This document shows, in pieces, positions 10,256 through 26,983 of a stretch of DNA of 64,000 nt. How positions within the stretch are numbered: the first letter of the stretch is position 1; every line of letters begins with the position of its first letter. The notes under the pieces are model-generated. The model ran no database searches. It saw nothing but the letters and a program-made list of their open reading frames with translations, and had not been told where the DNA came from. The translations under genes were made by a program, and so were the position numbers. Origin of the DNA: Janibacter sp. DB-40 (lineage in GTDB: Bacteria; Actinomycetota; Actinomycetes; Actinomycetales; Dermatophilaceae); assembly GCF_029510815.1 (NCBI RefSeq), contig NZ_CP120360.1, positions 1,860,001 to 1,924,000 on the forward strand, in the 5' to 3' direction.

Positions 10256-10312
10256 GGGGACAACGTAACCGGGTGGGGTGTCAGCCGATGGCTCGCTCCG
10301 CCCGGCGGTGGG

Positions 10313-11542
10313 TCAGCCGCGGACGGCTGCCTGCAGGGCCTCGACCTTCGTCGTCTGCTCCCACGGGAAGGCGTTGTCGTAGCCGGCGGCCGAGGTGCGC
10401 CCGAAGTGGCCGTAGGCGGCCGTCGGCGCGTAGATCGGACGCAGCAGGTCCAGCTCCTCGACGATCGCCAGCGGTCGCAGGTCGAAGACGGACGTGACGG
10501 CCCGCTGGATCGAGTCGACCGGGACGGTCTCGGTGCCGAAGGTCTCGATGTAGAGGCCCACCGGCTGGGCGGCGCCGATGGCATAGGCGACCTGGACCTC
10601 GCACCGGTCGGCGAGCCCGGCGGCGACGATGTTCTTGGCGACCCACCGGGTGGCGTACGCGGCGGAGCGGTCGACCTTCGAGGGGTCCTTGCCGGAGAAG
10701 GCGCCACCACCGTGGCGGGCCATGCCGCCGTAGGTGTCGACGATGATCTTGCGTCCCGTCAGTCCCGCGTCCCCCATGGGGCCACCGATGACGAACTTGC
10801 CGGTGGGGTTGATCAGGGTGCGGTAGTCGGAGGTGTCCAACCGCACGCCCGAGTCCTTCAGCTCGGCCATCACGGGGTCGAAGACCGTCGCCATGATGTC
10901 CGCCGGAAGCTGGCGCTCGTGGTCGACCTCCGCGGAGTGCTGGGTCGAGAGCACGACGGTGTCCAGCCGCACGGGGCTGTCCCCGTCGTAGTCGATGGTG
11001 ACCTGGGTCTTGCCGTCGGGACGCAGGTAGTCCAGCACCCCGTCCTTGCGGACCTCGGTGAGTCGCTGCGAGAGGCGGTGCGCGAGGTAGATCGGCAGCG
11101 GCATGAGGTCGGGGGTGTCCCGGCAGGCGTACCCGAACATCAGGCCCTGGTCGCCGGCGCCCTGCTTGTCCTTGGGGTCGATGCCCCCGGTGCGGCTCTC
11201 GTACGCGGTGTCCACGCCCTGGGCGATGTCGGGGCTCTGCGCCCCGATGGAGACCGAGACCCCGCACGTGCGGCCGTCGAAGCCCTTCTCCGAGGAGTCG
11301 TAGCCGACGTGGTCGGCGATGACCGAGCGCACCAGGTGCGGGATCTCGACGTAGGCCTCGGTGGTGACCTCACCGGCGATGTGGACCAGCCCGGTCGTCA
11401 CCATGGTCTCGACGGCGACGCGGCTGTGCGGGTCGGCGTCGAGCATGGCGTCGAGGATCGAGTCCGAGATCTGGTCGCAGATCTTGTCGGGGTGACCTTC
11501 GGTCACCGACTCGGAGGTGAAGAGACGTCCGGACACGCGCAA
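10313..11542 (-). CDS. metK: S-adenosylmethionine synthetase
   Basis: Makes SAM from methionine and ATP. The 409-residue protein has the standard motifs: [14 protein letters not shown] near the start, the substrate loop [20 protein letters not shown], and the glycine-rich [19 protein letters not shown]. Starts at the GTG that puts [12 protein letters not shown] at the N-terminus. It lies between coaBC and priA in the minus-strand block. The divergent metNIQ importer at 24.4 kb supplies its substrate, though the two are 13 kb apart. Confidence 0.97.
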   Translation of the reverse strand: MRVSGRLFTSESVTEGHPDKICDQISDSILDAMLDADPHSRVAVETMVTTGLVHIAGEVTTEAYVEIPHLVRSVIADHVGYDSSEKGFDGRTCGVSVSIGAQSPDIAQGVDTAYESRTGGIDPKDKQGAGDQGLMFGYACRDTPDLMPLPIYLAHRLSQRLTEVRKDGVLDYLRPDGKTQVTIDYDGDSPVRLDTVVLSTQHSAEVDHERQLPADIMATVFDPVMAELKDSGVRLDTSDYRTLINPTGKFVIGGPMGDAGLTGRKIIVDTYGGMARHGGGAFSGKDPSKVDRSAAYATRWVAKNIVAAGLADRCEVQVAYAIGAAQPVGLYIETFGTETVPVDSIQRAVTSVFDLRPLAIVEELDLLRPIYAPTAAYGHFGRTSAAGYDNAFPWEQTTKVEALQAAVRG

Positions 11543-11591
11543 CTCCCGGGTTCGACTGACCGGGCGGGGACAACCGACCGGTAGGGCGTCG

Positions 11592-12854
11592 TCAGTCTAG
11601 GACCCGCTGCCGTCGGGGACGGAGGGAGCCCGCGACGACGTCCCAGATGCCGTCGGAGACGAGGCGCTTGCTCGCGGGGCCGATGTCGACCGTCTCGTCG
11701 CTGCCCCGGGTGAGGACGTGGACCGTGGTGTCGTCGGCGCCGAAGGTCACGCCCTCGCCCACCTCGTTGACGACGAGCAGGTCGCAGCCCTTGCGGGCGA
11801 GCTTGTCCCTGCCGTGCGCGAGCACCGAGCCGGTCGCGTCGCCCGTCTCCGCGGCGAAGCCCACGAGCAGGGGTGTGGTCGCGTCGCCGCGCCCCGAGAC
11901 CAGGCCCGCGAGGATGTCCGGGTTGCGCACGAGCTCGATGGTGGGCGCGGCATCCGGGTCGGCGGGGTCGTGGGACTTCTTGATCTTGGCCCGGGCGTAG
12001 TCGGCCGGGCGGAAGTCGGCGACGGCGGCGACCATGACGACGACGTCGTGGTCGGCGGCCCGCGCAGCCATCTCCGCCTGCAGCTCCAACGCGGTCTGCA
12101 CGGGGACGACGTCGATGCCCGGCGCCACCGGCAGCTCGAGGTTGGCCGCCACGAGCGTCACCCGGGCGCCGCGTGCGGCCGCGGCCTCGGCCACGGCAAG
12201 GCCCTGCTTGCCGGAGGAGCGGTTGCCCAGGTACCGCACGGGATCGAGCGGCTCGCGGGTCCCGCCGGTGCTCACGAGCACCGAGCGGCCGACGAGGTCG
12301 CCCTCCTGCGCGTGTGCGCGGCTGGGCGCACCCGCAACCGCGGCCATCGCCGCGGCACGGATGTCCTCGGGCTCGGGGAGGCGTCCGGGGCCGGTGTCGG
12401 CACCGGTCAACCGTCCCGAGTCCGGATCGATCACGGTGACCCCGCGCTGGCGCAGGGTCGCGACGTTGGCGCGCGTGGCGGCGTGCTCCCACATCTCGGT
12501 GTGCATGGCGGGAGCCAGGACGACGGGGCAGCGAGCGGTGAGCAGGACGTTGGTCAGGAGGTCACCGGCCAGGCCGTGGGTCGCCTTGGCCAGCAGGTCC
12601 GCGGTCGTCGGCGCGACGACGACGAGATCGGCCTCCTGCCCGATGCGCACGTGGGGCACGTCGGTGATGTTGCTCCAGACGTCGGTCTGGACCGACCGGC
12701 CCGAGAGCGCCTCCCAGGTCGGCGCGCCGACGAAGCGCAGCGCCGCCTCGGTGGGCACGACGGTCACCTCGTGGCCGTCCTCGCTGAAGAGGCGCAGCAG
12801 GAGTGCCGCCTTGTAGGCCGCGATGCCGCCACCCACGCCGAGGACGATGCGCAC
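11592..12854 (-). CDS. coaBC: bifunctional phosphopantothenoylcysteine decarboxylase/synthetase
   Basis: Two-domain coenzyme A biosynthesis enzyme. The N-terminal FMN-dependent CoaC domain (residues 1-about 180) begins [19 protein letters not shown] and has the decarboxylase [10 protein letters not shown] motif. The C-terminal CoaB domain has [17 protein letters not shown] followed by RSSGKQG, a family signature, and the later DLLVVNEVG. At 420 residues it is full length. It follows rpoZ by about 10 bp, the usual gmk-rpoZ-coaBC order. Confidence 0.96.
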   Translation of the reverse strand: MRIVLGVGGGIAAYKAALLLRLFSEDGHEVTVVPTEAALRFVGAPTWEALSGRSVQTDVWSNITDVPHVRIGQEADLVVVAPTTADLLAKATHGLAGDLLTNVLLTARCPVVLAPAMHTEMWEHAATRANVATLRQRGVTVIDPDSGRLTGADTGPGRLPEPEDIRAAAMAAVAGAPSRAHAQEGDLVGRSVLVSTGGTREPLDPVRYLGNRSSGKQGLAVAEAAAARGARVTLVAANLELPVAPGIDVVPVQTALELQAEMAARAADHDVVVMVAAVADFRPADYARAKIKKSHDPADPDAAPTIELVRNPDILAGLVSGRGDATTPLLVGFAAETGDATGSVLAHGRDKLARKGCDLLVVNEVGEGVTFGADDTTVHVLTRGSDETVDIGPASKRLVSDGIWDVVAGSLRPRRQRVLD

Positions 12855-12864
12855 GAAGGTGGCC

Positions 12865-13179
12865 TCAGGCCTCGTCGGTGGCCGGGATGTCCACGATCGA
12901 CTCGACCGACGCCTCGGCGGGCTTGCTCGCCTCCTTGGTCAGCAGCCCCTCGTCGATCTCGCGCAGCGCGATCGACAGCGGCTTCTCGTGGACCTGAGCG
13001 TCCACCAGCGGCCCAATGTACTCGAGCAGGCCCTCCTGCAGCTGCGAGTAGTAGGCGTTGATCTGGCGGGCCCGCTTGGCCCCGTAGATCACGAGGGCGT
13101 ACTTGCTGTCCGCCCGCTCGAGGAGGTCGTCGATCGGCGGGTTGGTGATGCCGATGGGGTTTGCCTTGGTACCGGACAC
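12865..13179 (-). CDS. rpoZ: DNA-directed RNA polymerase omega subunit
   Basis: Small RNA polymerase subunit that helps fold beta prime and stabilise the enzyme. About 104 residues from the GTG at 13179, which has an AAGGA about 10 bases upstream. Signature features are [20 protein letters not shown] and [16 protein letters not shown], then an acidic/alanine-rich tail. The frame stays open upstream into gmk, but homology begins only at the chosen start. Confidence 0.94.
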   Translation of the reverse strand: MSGTKANPIGITNPPIDDLLERADSKYALVIYGAKRARQINAYYSQLQEGLLEYIGPLVDAQVHEKPLSIALREIDEGLLTKEASKPAEASVESIVDIPATDEA

Positions 13180-13205
13180 GTCGAGGTGGTCCTTCGTCGT
13201 CGGGG

Positions 13206-13760
13206 TCAGGGGGATCTCATCAATGATACGAGTTCCTCGGCGGCACGACGAATGTCGTCGTTGACGACCACGTGGTCGAACTCGTGCTGGGCCGCCATCT
13301 CGACCTTCGCGGTGTCGAGTCGGACGGCCCTCTCCTCGGCCGTCTCGGTGCCGCGGCCCTCGAGCCGGCCGACGAGCTCCTCCCACGACGGGGGCGCGAG
13401 GAAGACGAACCGGGCCTGCGGCATCGAGGCACGCACCTGCCGGGCTCCCTGGAGGTCGATCTCGAGCAGCGGGAGCTTGCCCTCGGCCAGCGCCTGCTCC
13501 ACGGGACCCCGCGGCGTGCCGTAGGAGGCCCGCCCGTGGACGACGGCCCACTCGAGCATGTCGCCCTCGCCGACCTTGGTGGCGAAGTCCTCACCGGAGA
13601 TGAAGTGGTAGTGCACCCCGTCGACCTCGCCGGGGCGCGGCGGTCGCGTGGTCGCCGAGACCGAGAGCCACACCTCGGGGTGGTGCTCCCGGATCCAGGC
13701 GGCTACGGTGCCCTTGCCCACGGCGGTCGGGCCCGCGAGGACGGTCAGACGCGCGGTCAC
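13206..13760 (-). CDS. gmk: guanylate kinase
   Basis: Phosphorylates GMP to GDP. The 184-residue protein has the P-loop [16 protein letters not shown], the GMP-binding [17 protein letters not shown] and FISGEDF, and the lid sequence around R. Start at GTG 13760, overlapping the mihF stop as GTGA; an in-frame GTG five codons upstream is possible but lies inside mihF. The mihF-gmk-rpoZ order is diagnostic of actinobacteria. Confidence 0.96.
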   Translation of the reverse strand: MTARLTVLAGPTAVGKGTVAAWIREHHPEVWLSVSATTRPPRPGEVDGVHYHFISGEDFATKVGEGDMLEWAVVHGRASYGTPRGPVEQALAEGKLPLLEIDLQGARQVRASMPQARFVFLAPPSWEELVGRLEGRGTETAEERAVRLDTAKVEMAAQHEFDHVVVNDDIRRAAEELVSLMRSP

Positions 13761-14113
13761 GAGCGCTCGAACCACTCGACGAGGGCCCGCGCCTGGTGCG
13801 GACCGAGGCCGCGGACCCGCCGCGACCGGGCGATGCGGAGCTGATCCATGATCCGGCCCGCCCTGGCGTCCCCGATGCCCGGCATCGACTCGAGGAGCTC
13901 GAGGACCCTGAGCTTGGCGATCGCCGGGTCGTGCGCACGACGGGCGAGGACGTCACCGATGGTCACGCTCCCCTGCTTGAGCCGACGCTTGACGACGGCT
14001 CGCTCCTGACGTGCGCTCGTCGCCCTGGCCAGGGCGTGGGCGCGCTGCTGCGGGCTCAACGTGGGGACGGGCACGGGAACTCCGGGGTCGACCGACAGGG
14101 GTGCGGTCACCAT
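13757..14113 (-). CDS. mihF: integration host factor, actinobacterial type (mIHF)
   Basis: Nucleoid-associated DNA-binding protein found only in actinobacteria and unrelated to HU-like IHF. The 118-residue protein has a long helix rich in Arg/Lys ([19 protein letters not shown]) and the helix-two-turn-helix core [19 protein letters not shown], ending with [10 protein letters not shown]. In related bacteria it bends DNA and is essential. It sits 2 bp after pyrF and overlaps gmk by 4 bp. A start about six codons later is possible. Confidence 0.93.
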   Translation of the reverse strand: MVTAPLSVDPGVPVPVPTLSPQQRAHALARATSARQERAVVKRRLKQGSVTIGDVLARRAHDPAIAKLRVLELLESMPGIGDARAGRIMDQLRIARSRRVRGLGPHQARALVEWFERS

Positions 14114-14115
14114 AC

Positions 14116-14982
14116 TCAGACCCCGGTGATGCGGGCGACCTCGCCGGCAACGGCGCGGGCACGCCCGCGCAGGGAGGCCACGTCGGGTCCCGCCCGCAGG
14201 ACGTCCCTGCTGCTGCTCGCGAGCACCTGGGGCAGCGCCCCGGCGAAGACCGAGCGCACGTCCTCGGCGGTCGCCCCCTGGGCGCCGAGCCCGGGGGCGA
14301 GGACCGGTCCGGCCATGGCCGGCAGGTCGACCTGCAGGTCGGCCACGGCGGAGCCGACGGTGGCCCCGACGACGAGACCGATGCTCCCGAGCCGGCCCGC
14401 GGCGCGGTCGTCGGCGTTGTCGCGTGCCGCGCCCTCGGCGACGGCTCCCGCGACCGATCGTCCGTCGGGGAGGCGGGCGTGCTGGACGTCGGCACCCTCG
14501 GGGTTGGACGTCAGGGCGAGGACGAAGGCCCCGCGGCCCGTGGCGTGCGCGCGGTCGATCGCGGGGCGCAGGGAGCCGTAGCCGAGGTACGGGCTCAGGG
14601 TGATCGCGTCCGCAGCGGCCGGCGCGTCCGTGCCGAGGAAGGCCTCGCCGTAGGCGTCGACGGTGGTGCCGATGTCGCCGCGCTTGACGTCGAGGACGGT
14701 GAGGGTACCGGCCGAGCGCAGCTCGGCGAGCGCGCGCTCGAGGACCGCGACCCCCTTCGCCCCGAAGACCTCGAAGAAGGCCGACTGGGGCTTGACGGCG
14801 GCGACCGCGCCGCCGAAGGCCTCCACGCAGGTCATCGTGAACCGCTCCAGGCCGGCGAGGTCGTAGGTCAGCCCCCAGGACTCGAGGAGTCCGCGGTGCG
14901 GGTCGATCCCCGCACAGAGCGGACCGTGCTCGGCCATCGCGGCCTGCAGGCGGACGCCGAAGGGGGTGGTGTCGGTGGTCAT
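14116..14982 (-). CDS. pyrF: orotidine-5'-phosphate decarboxylase, subfamily 2
   Basis: Final step of UMP synthesis. The 288-residue length and MTTDTTPFGVRLQAAM start fit the longer subfamily 2 found in mycobacteria and relatives. The catalytic Asp-Lys-Asp array is in TVLDVKRGDIGTT (around residue 95), and LAPGLGAQGATAEDV binds phosphate. ATG at 14982 chosen; an upstream GTG would add three residues. Confidence 0.96.
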   Translation of the reverse strand: MTTDTTPFGVRLQAAMAEHGPLCAGIDPHRGLLESWGLTYDLAGLERFTMTCVEAFGGAVAAVKPQSAFFEVFGAKGVAVLERALAELRSAGTLTVLDVKRGDIGTTVDAYGEAFLGTDAPAAADAITLSPYLGYGSLRPAIDRAHATGRGAFVLALTSNPEGADVQHARLPDGRSVAGAVAEGAARDNADDRAAGRLGSIGLVVGATVGSAVADLQVDLPAMAGPVLAPGLGAQGATAEDVRSVFAGALPQVLASSSRDVLRAGPDVASLRGRARAVAGEVARITGV

Positions 14983-14992
14983 GCCGTGCACC

Positions 14993-15973
14993 TCACGCGG
15001 TGAACCTCTCGTGGGCGATGCCGACGACGTCGGCGAGACGGTCGAAGCCGTGCTCGGCGACGAGCTGCTCCAGCTCGACACCGACGCGGTGGGGTGCGGT
15101 TGGGTCGTTGAAGGCGGCGGTCCCGACCTGGACGGCGCTGGCGCCGGCCGCGACGAGCTCCAGCGCGTCCCTGCCGTGACGCACTCCCCCGGCGCCGACG
15201 ATGGGCGCCGTCCTGATCCGGCCCTCCCGCATGGCACCGGCCACCTGCCAGATGGCCCGCACGGCCGTCGGGCGGATCGCCGGACCGGACAGACCACCGG
15301 TCGCCGCCGCGAGGTGCGGGCGCAGCCGGTCGGTGTCGATGGCCACACCGAGCGTGGTGTTGATCATCGTCAGGCCGTGGGCGCCGGCCCGGAGGACGAC
15401 ATCGGCGATCTCCACGATGTCCGTGACGTCGGGGCTGAGCTTTGCCAGCATCGGCAGACCGCGCGGGACCTCCTCGCGCACGAGCGTGAGCACCTTGTGG
15501 GCACCGCCCGGGTCGCAGGCGAAGACCAGGCCGCGGTTGGCGACGTTGGGGCAGGAGATGTTGACCTCGATCGCCGCGACGGCGCTCGCGTACCGGCTGC
15601 GCACGACCGCCCGGGCGACCCGGGCGAACTCCGAGGCGGTGCCGCCCGCGATGGACACGACGACCCTGGCCCCGATGGAGTGCAACCAGGCGAGGTCCTT
15701 CTCGACGAAGGCGGTCACGCCCGGACCCTGGAGGCCGATCGAGTTGAGCATGCCCGAGGGGGTCTCGGCCATGCGGGGGGTGCCCCGCCCGGAGACGGGG
15801 TCGAGCTTGACCGACTTCGTCACGAAGGCACCCAGCTGGGTGATGTCGATGAAGCGGTGCATCTCGCGACCGTTGGCGGCGCACCCGCTCGCGGTCATCA
15901 TCGGGCCCGGCAGGCGCACGCCCGCGAGGTCGACCGACATGTCGACGGGACCCGTGGTGGTCGGCGCCCCCAT
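14993..15973 (-). CDS. pyrD: dihydroorotate dehydrogenase, class 1B catalytic subunit
   Basis: FMN enzyme oxidising dihydroorotate to orotate. The 326-residue protein has the catalytic cysteine in VNISCPNVANRG, marking class 1, and works with PyrK encoded immediately upstream, which makes it NAD-dependent class 1B. Other features are PMMTASGCAANG, TPRMAETPSGMLNSIGLQG and APIVGAGGVRHGRDALEL. ATG at 15973 overlaps the pyrK stop by one base (TGATG). Confidence 0.95.
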   Translation of the reverse strand: MGAPTTTGPVDMSVDLAGVRLPGPMMTASGCAANGREMHRFIDITQLGAFVTKSVKLDPVSGRGTPRMAETPSGMLNSIGLQGPGVTAFVEKDLAWLHSIGARVVVSIAGGTASEFARVARAVVRSRYASAVAAIEVNISCPNVANRGLVFACDPGGAHKVLTLVREEVPRGLPMLAKLSPDVTDIVEIADVVLRAGAHGLTMINTTLGVAIDTDRLRPHLAAATGGLSGPAIRPTAVRAIWQVAGAMREGRIRTAPIVGAGGVRHGRDALELVAAGASAVQVGTAAFNDPTAPHRVGVELEQLVAEHGFDRLADVVGIAHERFTA

Positions 15974-16865
15974 CAGCGCACCGCCTTCGGGGCGCCGACG
16001 GCGTCCTCGGGGACGCGGCAGTACCCGTCCTCGAAGGCCTCCCACCGCACCCGGTCACCGCGCAGGACGGGGCCGTCGAGGCAGCTGCGCACCATCGTGG
16101 TGGTGCCGTCCTCGCCGCGGACCGGCATCACGCACGTCATGCAGATCCCGACGCCGCAGGCCATGGCCTCCTCGACGGCGACCTGCGCGACGATGCCGTG
16201 CTCGTCGGCTATGGCGCTGAGGGAGCGCAGCATCCCCATCGGCCCGCAGCCGTAGACGACCCCCGCGCCCGTGCGGGTGACCAGGTCCGGCACGACGTCC
16301 GAGACCCATCCCCGGACCCCGGCGGAGCCGTCGTCGGTGGTCACGGTGACCCCGTCAGCGACCCGCCGCGCCCCCACGACACCGAAGAGGCGGTCCGCGG
16401 ACGCGGCGCCGAGGACCATCTCGACCGGGCATCCGCGCTCGCGCAGCTGCTCCGCGAGCCAGAAGAGCGGCGCCGAGCCGTACCCGCCGCCGACGAGGAC
16501 GCAGGGGACGGGCTGCGACGGCAGCGGGAACCCCCGTCCGAGCGGGCCGATGACCCCGACGCTCTCCCCCGGCTCCAGCGCGGTGAGGGCGCGGGTGCCG
16601 GCACCGTGCGCCGCGACGACGATCTCGGTCGTGCCGCCGTAGGTCCCGGCCGGGGAGACCCGGTGGATGGAGAAGCTGCGACGCAGCAGCATCGAGCTCG
16701 TCCCGTCCCCCACGGACAGGGCGACGAACTGCCCCGGGCGGGCCAGCTCGGCCAGGCCGGGGGTGACGAGCGTGAGGTGCCGGTACGCGCCGGCGGCGAC
16801 GTTGCCGAGGACCTCGGCCTCGACCTGGACCACCCCGGCGCCCTCGCGGGCGGCGATGGTGCGCG

Positions 16866-16869
<4 letters not shown>
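15973..16869 (-). CDS. pyrK: dihydroorotate dehydrogenase electron transfer subunit
   Basis: Iron-sulfur flavoprotein that passes electrons from PyrD to NAD. The 298-residue protein has an N-terminal FAD-binding barrel ([12 protein letters not shown]), an NAD-binding domain ([18 protein letters not shown]) and near the C-terminus a [2Fe-2S] cluster site CGVGICMTC plus a further Cys in RSCLDGP. It overlaps carB by 4 bp and pyrD by one base, so subunits are probably made in balance. Confidence 0.94.
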
Positions 16870-20215
<3,346 letters not shown>

Positions 20216-20216
<1 letters not shown>

Positions 20217-21403
20217 CAGGCCTGGTTCTCCTTGGTGGTCGTGGTGCCGGCGGTCTCGAGCAGGTCGACGAACCGGTCGAACAGGTAGGCGGCGTCGTGC
20301 GGGCCCGCCGCCGCCTCCGGGTGGTACTGGACGGAGAAGCCGAGCAGTCGGCCGGCTCCCCCTGCGGGGCCGTCCGGCTCGCGCAGCTCCAGCCCCTCGA
20401 CGACGTCGTCGTTGAGGCAGACGTGGCTCACGCTCGCCGCGCCGAAGGGGGTGGCGGTCACCTCGTCGAGCGGGGCCTCGACGGCGAAGCCGTGGTTGTG
20501 GGCGGTGACCTCGACCTTGCCGGTCGAGCGGTCGAGCACCGGCTGGTTGATACCGCGGTGCCCGTACTTCAACTTGTAGGTGCCGAAGCCCAGTGCCCTG
20601 CCGAAGAGCTGGTTGCCGAAGCAGATGCCGAAGTACGGCAGGCCCTCGCGCAGGGCGTCCCGGAGCAGCTCCACCTGCTGCCCGGCGGTGGCGGGGTCGC
20701 CCGGACCGTTGGAGAAGAACAGTCCGTCCGGAGCGACCGCCTTCACGTCGGCGATCGTCGAGGTGGCCGGCAGGACGTGGACCTCGATCCCGCGCTCGGC
20801 GAGGCGGACCGGGGTCATGGTCTTGATCCCGAGGTCGACGGCGGCGACGGTGAAGCGCTTCGCCCCCTTCGCCTCGACGACGTAGGGCTCGCGCGTGCTC
20901 ACCTCGTCGGCGAGCGCGGACCCTGTCATCTCGGGCGAGGAGCGGACCCGCTCGAGCAGGCTCCCCTCGTCGACGAGGGCCGGGCCGGAGAAGATGCCGA
21001 CGCGCATCGCCCCGCGCTCGCGCAGGTGCCGGGTCAGGGCCCGGGTGTCGATTCCGCCGATGCCGACGACGCCCTGCTCGGCCAGGGCGCTCTCCAGGCT
21101 GCGACGCGAGCGCCAGCTGCTCGGACGGATCGCGGGATCGCGGACGACGTACCCGCTCACCTGGATGCGGCCGGACTCGTCGTCCTCGTCGTTCCAGCCG
21201 GTGTTGCCGACGTGGGGGGAGGTCATGACGACGACCTGGTGGCGGTAGCTGGGGTCGGTGAGGGTCTCCTGGTAACCGGTCATGCCGGTGTTGAAGACGG
21301 CCTCGCCGACCGTCTCGCCGACGGCACCGTAGGCGCTGCCCGAGAAGGTCCGGCCGTCCTCCAGGACGAGGAGAGCGGGCTGGGTGGCTGAGTTCGTGAT
21401 CAT
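20216..21403 (-). CDS. carA: carbamoyl-phosphate synthase small subunit
   Basis: Glutaminase subunit that releases ammonia for CarB. The 395-residue protein has the CPSase small-chain domain ([25 protein letters not shown]) and a C-terminal class I glutamine amidotransferase with nucleophile Cys in [16 protein letters not shown] and catalytic His/Glu in [15 protein letters not shown] at 21403 overlaps the pyrC stop as ATGA. Confidence 0.97.
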
Positions 21404-22694
21404 GGGCGAACCTCTCCGTCGGCTGCCGTGATGCGGCCGTTCAGGATCGTGGTGCGGACGCGACCGGTGAGGGTGCGCCCGGCGAAGGGGGTGTTGCGGG
21501 ACAGGGACAGCGACGCACCGGGGTCGACGGTGACCTCGGCACGGGGATCGACGAGGACGAGGTTGGCGGGCGATCCCGGGCGGATGGCCTGCCCGTGCCC
21601 GCCCAGTCCCGCGATGCGGGCAGGGGTGGTGGACATCCGCTCGGTCAGTGTCGCCCAGTCCATGAGGCCGGACGCGACCATCACGTCGTGGACGACGGAG
21701 AAGGCCGTCTCCAGCCCGAGCATCCCGAAGGCGGCGTCGGGGAAGGCGTGCTCCTTGTCGTGCCGGGCGTGCGGGGCGTGGTCGGTGGCGACCGCATCGA
21801 TGGTCCCGTCGGCGAGCGCCGCACGGAGGGCGTCGACGTCCTCCTGCGGTCGCAGCGGCGGGTTGACCTTGTAGACCGGGTCGTAGGTGCGCAGCAGATC
21901 GGTCGTCAGCAGCAGGTGGTGGGGGGTCACCTCCGCGGTGATGCGGGCCCCGCGCCACTTGGCCCAGCGCACGGCCTCCACCCCCTCGGCGGTCGTGACG
22001 TGCGCAACGTGGACGCGGGAGCCGGTGTGGAGGGCGAGCTCCGCGTCGCGCGCGATGATGCTCGACTCCGCCACCGCGGGCCACCCGGTCAGACCGAGCC
22101 GTCCGCTGATCTCGCCCTCGTGGCAGCAGGCGCTCGGGCCGGCCAGCGACGGGTCCTGGGAGTGCTGGGAGACCACGCCGTCGAAGGCACGCACGTACTC
22201 GAGCGCACGGCGCATCACCCGGGCGTCGTGGACGCACTTGCCGTCGTCGGAGAAGACCCGCACCCGGGCGCGGGAGCGGTGCATCAGGCCCAGCTCGGCG
22301 AGCTCGGCGCCCTCGAGCCCCTTGGTCACCGCCCCGACCGGTTGCACCTCGACGAGACCCGCGGCGACGCCGAGGTCGAGGACGTGCTCGGCGGCCTCAC
22401 CCGTGTCGGTCACCGGCGTGGTGTTGGCCATCGCCAGGATGGCGGTGAAGCCGCCGGCCGCGGCGGCGGCGGACCCGGAGCGCACCGTCTCGGCGTCCTC
22501 GCGGCCGGGCTGGCGCAGGTGCGTGTGCAGGTCGACGAAGCCGGGCAGGAGCACCAGTCCGTCGGCGTCCACGCGCTCCGCGCCGGAGGTGGTCTCGGTG
22601 GCGCTCGTGCCCACGGCGACGACGTGGCCGTCACGGACGAGGACGTCGGCCCGGTCTCCTCCGAGAACGGCCGCGCCGGTGATCAGCAGCTCGC

Positions 22695-22698
<4 letters not shown>
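21400..22698 (-). CDS. pyrC: dihydroorotase
   Basis: Zinc amidohydrolase closing carbamoyl aspartate to dihydroorotate. The 432-residue protein is of the larger dihydroorotase class. The metal-binding [12 protein letters not shown] is at about residue 58. Other markers are [11 protein letters not shown] with a further metal His and [15 protein letters not shown] with the catalytic Asp. Stop overlaps carA and its ATG overlaps the pyrB stop, the compact pyrRBC-carAB arrangement. Confidence 0.96.
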
Positions 22699-25410
<2,712 letters not shown>

Positions 25411-25414
<4 letters not shown>

Positions 25415-26106
25415 TCTCGCTCGCCGGGCTCACCACGGAGTCACGCTGGCTCGACAACCCCGTCCTCCACCAGCAGCTCCCCGAGGCCACGCTCGAGACC
25501 CTCGCCATGACCGGGGTCTCCGGCGTCCTGACCGCGGTCCTCGGGGTGGTTGTCGGCGTGCTCCTCCACGGCACCTCCCCCGGCGGGATCTTCCCCCACC
25601 GGGGGACGAACAACGTCCTGGGTGCGGCCGTCAACCTCGGCCGGTCGATGCCCTTCCTCATCCTGATGATCGCGATCATCCCGTTCACCCGCTGGGTCGT
25701 CGGGACATCCATCGGCTGGCAGGCCGCCTGCGTCCCGCTGACCATCGGAGCCGTGCCCTTCTACGCCCGCCTCGTCGAGACCTCGCTGCGCGAGGTCTCA
25801 CCCGGCACGGTCGAGGCGGCCCTCATGATGGGCGCGACCCGTTGGGAGACCGTGCGCAAGGTCCTCCTGCCCGAGTCGCTGCCGGGCCTCGTGGCCGGTC
25901 TGACGACGACCCTCATCGCCCTCATCGGCTACACCGCGATGGCCGGTGCCGCGGGCGCCGGCGGTCTCGGAGACGTCGCGATCATCTACGGCTACAACCG
26001 CTTCGAGTACGACGTCATGATCGCCTGCGTCGTCCTGCTCGTCGTCATCGTCACCCTCGTCCAAGTCGTCGGCGACCTCGTCGCCCGTCGCCTCGACCAC
26101 CGCTGA
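25411..26106 (+). CDS. metI: methionine ABC transporter permease
   Basis: Membrane subunit of MetNIQ. The 231-residue protein has about five hydrophobic helices and the EAA-like cytoplasmic loop (SPGTVEAALMMGATRWETV) that docks on MetN. NLGRSMPFLILMIAIIPFTR and the C-terminal YGYNRFEYDVMIACVVLLV are typical of MetI. ATG overlaps the metN stop, ensuring co-translation. Confidence 0.95.
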
Positions 26107-26129
26107 CCCGCACCCACCGAGAGGAACAC

Positions 26130-26978
26130 ATGTCCCCCCTTCGCCACACCTCGCGCGCCGCTGCGCTCCTCGCCGTCTCCGCACTGGTCCTGACCGGCTG
26201 CGGCGCCGGTGGCAACGACGACGCCGGGCCCGAGACCGGTGAGGACGGCGTCACCACGATCACGGTCGGCGCCTCCGCGACACCGCACGCCGAGATCCTC
26301 GAGTACGTCGACGCCAACCTGGCCGCCGACCGGAAGATCGACCTCGAGATCCAGACCTTCGACGACTACATCCAGCCCAACGTGCAGCTCTCCGAGGGCA
26401 CCCTCGACGCGAACTACTACCAGCACCTGCCCTACTTCGAGGAGCAGGTCGAGGACCGCGGCTACGACTTCGCCCACTTCTCGGGCGTCCACATCGAGCC
26501 CTTCGCCCTCCACTCCGCCTCGATCGAGGACGTGAAGGACCTGCCGAAGGGCGGTCAGGTCGGCATCAACAACGACCCGTCGAACCAGGGTCGCGCGCTC
26601 GTCCTCCTCGAGGACGCAGGTGTCATCACGCTCGCCGAGGGCACCGACGCGACCACCGCGACCGTCAACGACATCGCAGAGAACCCCAAGGGCCTCGAGT
26701 TCGTCGAGACCGCCGCGGCCCAGCTACCCCGCTCGCTCGAGGACCTCGACGCCGCCGTCATCAACGGCAACTACGCGATCGAGGCCGGCCTGTCCGTCGA
26801 CGACGCGCTCCTCGTCGAGAAGGGCGAGGACAGCCCGTACGCCAACTTCGTCGCGGTCCAGCAGGCCAACAAGGACGACGAGGCCCTCGTGGCCCTCGAC
26901 GAACTGCTGCACTCCCCCGAGGTCGAGGCCTACATCGAGAAGACGTGGCCGAACGGCGAGGTCCTGCCCGCCTTCTGA
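26130..26978 (+). CDS. metQ: methionine ABC transporter substrate-binding lipoprotein
   Basis: NLPA-family lipoprotein that captures methionine outside the membrane for MetNI. The 282-residue protein begins with a lipoprotein signal ending in the lipobox LVLTGCGAG (Cys at about residue 25). Family features are TVGASATPHAEILEYV, NYYQHLPYFEEQV and VGINNDPSNQGRALVLLE. The ATG at 26130 is preceded by GAGAGGAA. It is the last gene of metNIQ and converges on the gene ending at 26984, leaving only 5 bp. Confidence 0.96.
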   Translation: MSPLRHTSRAAALLAVSALVLTGCGAGGNDDAGPETGEDGVTTITVGASATPHAEILEYVDANLAADRKIDLEIQTFDDYIQPNVQLSEGTLDANYYQHLPYFEEQVEDRGYDFAHFSGVHIEPFALHSASIEDVKDLPKGGQVGINNDPSNQGRALVLLEDAGVITLAEGTDATTATVNDIAENPKGLEFVETAAAQLPRSLEDLDAAVINGNYAIEAGLSVDDALLVEKGEDSPYANFVAVQQANKDDEALVALDELLHSPEVEAYIEKTWPNGEVLPAF

Positions 26979-26983
26979 TCGCG